Positions 5,567 through 8,781 of a stretch of 8,781 bases of DNA are shown here, piece by piece. A program made the position numbers and the translations under genes. Source of the stretch: JBEKHI01 sp050012355 (lineage in GTDB: Bacteria; Actinomycetota; Actinomycetes; Streptosporangiales; Streptosporangiaceae); the NCBI GenBank assembly GCA_050012355.1, contig JBEKHI010000353.1, positions 1 through 8,781 of the forward strand, read 5' to 3'. The notes under the pieces are model-generated. The model was not told the DNA's origin. It was given only the letters and a program-made list of their open reading frames with translations, and searched no databases. Numbering within the stretch: position 1 is the first letter of the stretch; every line of letters begins with the position of its first letter.

Positions 5567-7006
5567 GTGAGGGTCAGGCGAATGCTGGTGGCGTTGGCAT
5601 TGGCGGTCGTGGCTACCGTCGCCATATCACCGCCAGCCCTAGCCGCGCCAGTACACGAGACGTCGTCCGCCGGCGGCACGGGCCTCAAGCCGCGGTCGGG
5701 TGAGTGGTGGTTCACCACCTGGCAGATACTGACGAAGGTATGGCCGCTCACCCAGGGCGCGGGTGTCACCGTGGCGGTGCTCGACTCCGGGGTACAGGCT
5801 AACGTCCCCCAGCTGAGCGGTGTGGTCGTGCCCGGCGGTGACGTCACCGGCTCGCACACCGACGGAGAACGGGACTTCAACAGCATCGGGGATGGCCATG
5901 GCACCCAGATGGCGGTACTGATCGCCGGACAGGGCCACGGCACCGGCATGGTGGGGATCGCGCCGGAAGCGAAGATCATGCCGGTGGTGGTCAACAACAG
6001 CGCGGCCGACGTGACCGCCTCGCCCGGCAACGTCGCCGCCGGCATCATGTACGCGGCGAACCACGGCGCCAAGGTCATCGACATCTCACAGGTGTACCCG
6101 TCCCCGTCCGCGTCCGGCTGCGACGCCGAGGAACAGGCGGCGGTCAGCTACGCGCTGTCCCGGAACATCGTGATCGTCTCGGCCGAGGGAGGCAGCAATC
6201 TCATCGGCGACAGTCCGTCCGAGCCGGCGTCCTGCTTCGGCGTGCTGTCGGTCGGGGCGATACAGCACAACCGGTCGCTGTGGTCCGGGGACGTGCGGGA
6301 GCCCTATCTCACCGTCGTCGCCCCGGGCGCTGGCCTGATCAGCTCGGGCCGCGACGGCAACATCGTCACCGAAAACGGCACTCGCTCGGCCGCCGCGCTG
6401 GTGGCGGGAACCGTCGCGCTGATCAGGTCGCGGTACCCGTCGATGCCCTGGTACCAAGTGGTGCAGCGGATAATCGGAACGGCGCTGCCAGAAGACGGCA
6501 AGGTCCCGAACGAATCGTTCGGCTTCGGCATCGAGCGGCTCAGCGAGGTGGTGAACGCGGCCGCCTTCCCGGTCCCGGCCAGCACGCCCAACCCGGTGTA
6601 CGCGAGCTACCTCGCCTGGCTGGCGAGCCCGCAGGGCCGCGCTCTTTCCCGCGTCGCGGTGTCGCAGCGGGCGACGCCGGTAGCGCCGGGCGATCACATG
6701 CCCGCCCGCTGGCTGATCGCTACGATCGCGGGATCGGTATTCGTGCTGGCCGCCGCGATCGCGCTACTGGTGTTCGATGTGAACCGCCGTCCGAGACACC
6801 GCCGCCCCAGGCCAGAAGAGTTCGGGGCCCCACCGCCGTGGCTACCGGAACCGTCGCCCATGCCACGCGTCCTGTTCGAGGATGACCCGCTGCCCGAACA
6901 GCCGAAGCCTTACCGGATCCCGCCGTACACTCCGCCGAACACCCCGGCGTACGAGCCGCCCGCGACCGACAGCGAGTTCTTCTTCCCCAGTGATCTGAAC
7001 CCGTGA
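5567..7006 (+). CDS. Mycosin-like S8 (subtilase) membrane-anchored protein, probable pseudoprotease
   Basis: 479 residues from GTG 5567, chosen because it gives a standard signal peptide (VRVRRMLVALALAVVATVA, likely cut after ALA). GTGs at 5558/5561, ATG 5582 (GAGGG 8 nt upstream) and GTG 5489 remain possible. The subtilase domain has catalytic Asp D73 in VAVLDSGV and His H111 in GDGHGT. The nucleophile motif, normally GTSxAAP, reads GTRSAAA, with R273 in the serine position and S274 after it. The oxyanion AAGN block reads AEGG (206-209), so that Asn is also lost. Two Cys (SGCDAEE, PASCFGV) match the mycosin disulfide. A membrane helix follows (about 383-404, WLIATIAGSVFVLAAAIALLV), then a basic stretch and a 70-residue proline-rich cytoplasmic tail. 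Architecture is that of mycosins, which serve type VII secretion, but no other secretion gene is in view. Likely a binding or scaffolding protein rather than an active protease. Confidence 0.87.
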   Translation: MRVRRMLVALALAVVATVAISPPALAAPVHETSSAGGTGLKPRSGEWWFTTWQILTKVWPLTQGAGVTVAVLDSGVQANVPQLSGVVVPGGDVTGSHTDGERDFNSIGDGHGTQMAVLIAGQGHGTGMVGIAPEAKIMPVVVNNSAADVTASPGNVAAGIMYAANHGAKVIDISQVYPSPSASGCDAEEQAAVSYALSRNIVIVSAEGGSNLIGDSPSEPASCFGVLSVGAIQHNRSLWSGDVREPYLTVVAPGAGLISSGRDGNIVTENGTRSAAALVAGTVALIRSRYPSMPWYQVVQRIIGTALPEDGKVPNESFGFGIERLSEVVNAAAFPVPASTPNPVYASYLAWLASPQGRALSRVAVSQRATPVAPGDHMPARWLIATIAGSVFVLAAAIALLVFDVNRRPRHRRPRPEEFGAPPPWLPEPSPMPRVLFEDDPLPEQPKPYRIPPYTPPNTPAYEPPATDSEFFFPSDLNP

Positions 7007-7015
7007 TCTGAACCC
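6990..7015 (+). repeat. 13-bp tandem duplication across the stop codon of the mycosin-like gene
   Basis: GTGATCTGAACCC occurs twice head to tail (6990-7002 and 7003-7015), followed by a partial third copy, GTGACC. The stop TGA (7004-7006) lies in the second unit, and the duplication leaves the protein end (SDLNP) unchanged. It looks like a replication-slippage event. Confidence 0.85.
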
Positions 7016-7032
7016 GTGACCCTGGGGAAAAC

Positions 7033-7223
7033 CTCCGCTACGGTCGGGCATTAGCCCCGTTCCGTGCCAGGCGCCCAGACGGTGACCGGCTTCCTTGGCC
7101 CAAACGGCGCGGGCAAGTCCACCACGATGCGCATGATCATCGGGGGAGCTGTCGGCGTCCGCGGGGTCGCTGGAGGACGCGTTCTTCCGGCTGACCGACT
7201 CGGCCAACGAGTACCAGGGGAGG
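7033..7223 (+). pseudogene. Remnant of an ABC transporter ATP-binding protein with its middle deleted
   Basis: Three pieces of one ABC ATPase lie in order but in three frames. At 7033-7062, LRYGRALAPF matches the usual N-terminal KRYGxxxA segment. At 7064-7142, VPGAQTVTGFLGPNGAGKST continues to MRMIIG and carries an intact Walker A (7097-7123). At 7146-7223, SLEDAFFRLTDSANEYQGR is the typical extreme C-terminus of drug/antibiotic-type actinobacterial ATPases. Everything between, including Q-loop, LSGGQ signature, Walker B and H-loop (roughly 200 residues), is missing; the joint is at about 7142-7146 in a run of G. A short frame could start at GTG 7064, but it leaves the ABC homology after 26 residues, so no functional product is expected. 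The C-terminal piece is in frame with the kinase gene that follows. An intact ancestor probably headed an operon with the two-component genes. Confidence 0.85.
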
Positions 7224-8453
7224 ATGGAGAGTGCCCGGCGGGTAATGGCGGCGGTGTTCCGCGCGCCGTTCACCCGCCGGGCTCGCCGTGAACTGGCCTA
7301 CTGCGCGGCCGGGGCGGTCACCGGGGTAGCCGGGTTCATCCTGGTTATGGTCATTTTGCTGCCGGCGCTGGTCATCTCGGGATCGGTCCTCGGCACCGTC
7401 GGCGGCCTGCTGATGATTGTCGGGGTGCTGGTGCTGGCCCGGCGGCTCGGCGTCCTGCACCGGTGGCTGCTGCGGCGGATCACCGGCGAACGGGTCCCGG
7501 CGCCCGCCCCATTTCAGCGGGGTACGGGCGTGCTCGGCAGGCTGGACAAGCGGCTCAGGGACCGCGCGGGCTGGCGGGCCATCGGGTACTTCGTGCTGAA
7601 GTTCCCGGTTGGGATCGCGGCGGGCTGGTCCGTCGTCGCGGTCGCCGTCGGCCTGGCCGACATCAGCTACCCGCTGGTGTGGGTGCTGTTCCGCAACCAC
7701 GCCGCCGGGACGAAGCTCAGCCCGCTGATCGCGGTGGGGCCGGTTCCCAACGGGCACCTGGCGATCACGTCGCTGGCGGCCACGCCGCTGGCCGTGCTGA
7801 TCGGCGTGGCCTCCGTGCTCGGCGGCGTGTGGCTGGCGCGGGGGATCACCGCCGTCGACAAACGGCTGGCTCGGGTGCTGCTCGGGCCGAGCCGGATCAG
7901 CGAGCTGGAACGGACCAGGGCGATCGCGGTCGAGGACGCGATGGCCGCGCTGCGGCGGGTGGAACGAGACCTGCACGATGGCGCCCAGGTCAGGATGGCG
8001 GCCGTCAACATGCACCTCGGCATGGCGCGGGACAAGGCCGGCGACGGTGAGCTGGCCGAACTGCTCGACGCCGCCCAGGCCGGGGTGACCGAGGCACTGG
8101 CTGACCTGCGCCGGATCGCCCGCGGTATTCACCCGCCAGTACTGGATACCGGTCTGGCCGACGCGCTCGAGTCGCTGGCCGCGTCCAGCCCGATACCGGC
8201 AACCGTGCGCGCCGGCGTGCCGGTACGTCCGTCACCGGTGACCGAGACGATCGCCTACTTCTGCGCCGCCGAACTGCTCGCCAACGCGATCAAGCACAGC
8301 GCCGCGAATGTCATAGAAATAACCATCGATACCCAACGAGCAGGGGTGCTGCGGCTCCGGGTCAGCGACGACGGCCGGGGCGGCGCGGACCCGGCCGATG
8401 GCACGGGTCTCGATGGACTGCGGCAGCGGGTGTCGACCGTCGACGGTCGCTGA
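7224..8453 (+). CDS. Sensor histidine kinase, HisKA_3 (NarL/DesK type), C-terminus cut by an apparent frameshift
   Basis: 409 residues from ATG 7224, where AGGGGAGG directly abuts the start; ATG 7245 (MAAVFRAPFTRR) is a good alternative that resembles common starts in this kinase group. Membrane segments lie at about 25-50, 55-72, 114-150 and 175-205, with little extracytoplasmic sequence, as in intramembrane-sensing kinases. The dimerisation domain has the phosphoacceptor H251 in RVERDLHDGAQ, and the ATPase domain has N354 (ELLANAIKH) and the G1 box VSDDGRGG (D382, D383). After GTGLDGLRQRVSTVDGR a TGA stops the frame, while the expected closing strand LNVSSPPGGPTAVTVELP follows at 8450-8503 in the neighbouring frame. 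The domain is thus short by about 20 residues; activity may be impaired. The gene follows the ABC remnant in the same frame and precedes its response regulator by 64 bp. The signal it senses is unknown. Confidence 0.88.
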   Translation: MESARRVMAAVFRAPFTRRARRELAYCAAGAVTGVAGFILVMVILLPALVISGSVLGTVGGLLMIVGVLVLARRLGVLHRWLLRRITGERVPAPAPFQRGTGVLGRLDKRLRDRAGWRAIGYFVLKFPVGIAAGWSVVAVAVGLADISYPLVWVLFRNHAAGTKLSPLIAVGPVPNGHLAITSLAATPLAVLIGVASVLGGVWLARGITAVDKRLARVLLGPSRISELERTRAIAVEDAMAALRRVERDLHDGAQVRMAAVNMHLGMARDKAGDGELAELLDAAQAGVTEALADLRRIARGIHPPVLDTGLADALESLAASSPIPATVRAGVPVRPSPVTETIAYFCAAELLANAIKHSAANVIEITIDTQRAGVLRLRVSDDGRGGADPADGTGLDGLRQRVSTVDGR

Positions 8454-8503
8454 ACGTGTCGAGCCCGCCGGGCGGGCCGACGGCCGTGACCGTGGAGCTA
8501 CCT
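8450..8503 (+). pseudogene. Out-of-frame C-terminal segment of the histidine kinase
   Basis: Reading from CTG at 8450 gives LNVSSPPGGPTAVTVELP, the standard ending of HisKA_3 kinase ATPase domains (GRLxVxSPPGGGTxVxxxLP), directly after the in-frame VDGR. One lost base in GGTCGCTG at about 8445-8451 explains both the early stop and this segment. If the frame were restored, it would run on past the start of the response regulator gene to a TGA near 8566. Confidence 0.75.
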
Positions 8504-8517
8504 ACGAGGGTGATCTT

Positions 8518-8781
8518 ATGCGTGTCGCGATCGCGGAAGACGCCGCGATACTGCGGGAAGGACTGATCCGGCTGCTCACCGACCGGGGCCATCAGGTGTG
8601 CGCGGCCGTGGGCGACGGGGACGCCTTGCTAGCGGCGGTGCGCGAGCATGGGCCGGACGTGGTGATCGCGGACATCAGGATGCCGCCAACGCACACCGAT
8701 GAGGGACTACGGGCCGCGACGGCCATCCGGCGCGACTACCCGGCGGTCGGCGTGCTGGTGTTCTCGCAGTACATCGAGACC
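8518..8781 (+). CDS. Response regulator receiver domain, NarL/LuxR type expected (3' end beyond right edge)
   Basis: The first 88 residues are present, from ATG 8518 with GAGGG at 8506-8510 (7-nt spacing). It begins MRVAIAEDAAILREGLIRLL, with the acidic pair E7/D8 and phosphoacceptor D52 in VVIADIRMPPTHTDEG. FSQY near the right edge carries the conserved Ser/Thr of beta-4. The wording and the kinase partner point to the NarL family with a C-terminal LuxR helix-turn-helix, which lies outside the window. It should receive phosphate from the adjacent kinase and control transcription, classically of a neighbouring ABC transporter; here the only ABC gene seen is a remnant. Since the kinase is truncated, the regulator may depend on another donor. 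Confidence 0.9.
   Translation, partial: MRVAIAEDAAILREGLIRLLTDRGHQVCAAVGDGDALLAAVREHGPDVVIADIRMPPTHTDEGLRAATAIRRDYPAVGVLVFSQYIET

Noticed and set aside
7064..7291. Small 75-residue gene with a Walker A motif
   Set aside because: Homology to ABC ATPases ends after about 26 residues at the deletion joint, and the rest is out-of-frame sequence of the ATPase tail and kinase start.
7137..8132. Minus-strand 331-residue open frame rich in Pro, Gln, His and Asp
   Set aside because: Antisense to the kinase transmembrane and dimerisation domains; its composition is that expected from the opposite strand of Leu/Val/Ala-rich coding.

Overview
The window is GC-rich, with strong G/C bias at third codon positions, GTG and TTG starts, purine-rich ribosome binding sites and several exported proteins. 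This fits a high-GC Gram-positive actinobacterium. Nothing in the sequence fixes the genus, and no rRNA, tRNA, CRISPR array or transposase gene was seen.

Layout from left to right. (1) Positions 1-1956, minus strand: a MocR/GntR-type regulator (winged helix plus PLP aminotransferase-like domain) whose reading frame does not stop where such proteins normally end. It runs in frame into a cupin-like domain and off the left edge. (2) 1957-2031: a 75-bp divergent intergenic region with nested inverted repeats over the regulator's start codon. (3) 2032-2547, plus strand: a small single-pass membrane protein of unknown function. It ends inside a perfect 18-bp hairpin that separates it from the convergent operon to its right. 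(4) 5228-2579, minus strand: a two-gene operon for a Tat-exported phospholipase C/acid phosphatase-family phosphoesterase and a secreted seven-bladed YVTN-type beta-propeller. (5) 5229-5566: a regulatory region with three 22-bp-spaced repeats resembling an actinobacterial PHO box. (6) 5567-7006, plus strand: a mycosin-like subtilase with signal peptide, C-terminal membrane anchor and proline-rich tail. Its catalytic Ser and oxyanion Asn positions are substituted, so it looks like a pseudoprotease. (7) 7033-7223: the wreck of an ABC transporter ATPase, with both ends recognisable in three different frames and the middle deleted. (8) 7224-8453 and 8518 to the right edge: a two-component system of the NarL/DesK type. 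The kinase appears to have lost one base near its 3' end, so its usual C-terminal strand is now out of frame.

Functionally, the phosphoesterase and propeller probably act together outside the membrane, plausibly in scavenging phosphate from organic phosphates or phospholipids. The right half looks like a locus in decay or remodelling: a substituted protease, a gutted ABC ATPase and a frameshifted kinase lie in a row on one strand. The left half is a regulator that has gained, or has always carried, a second sensory-looking domain.
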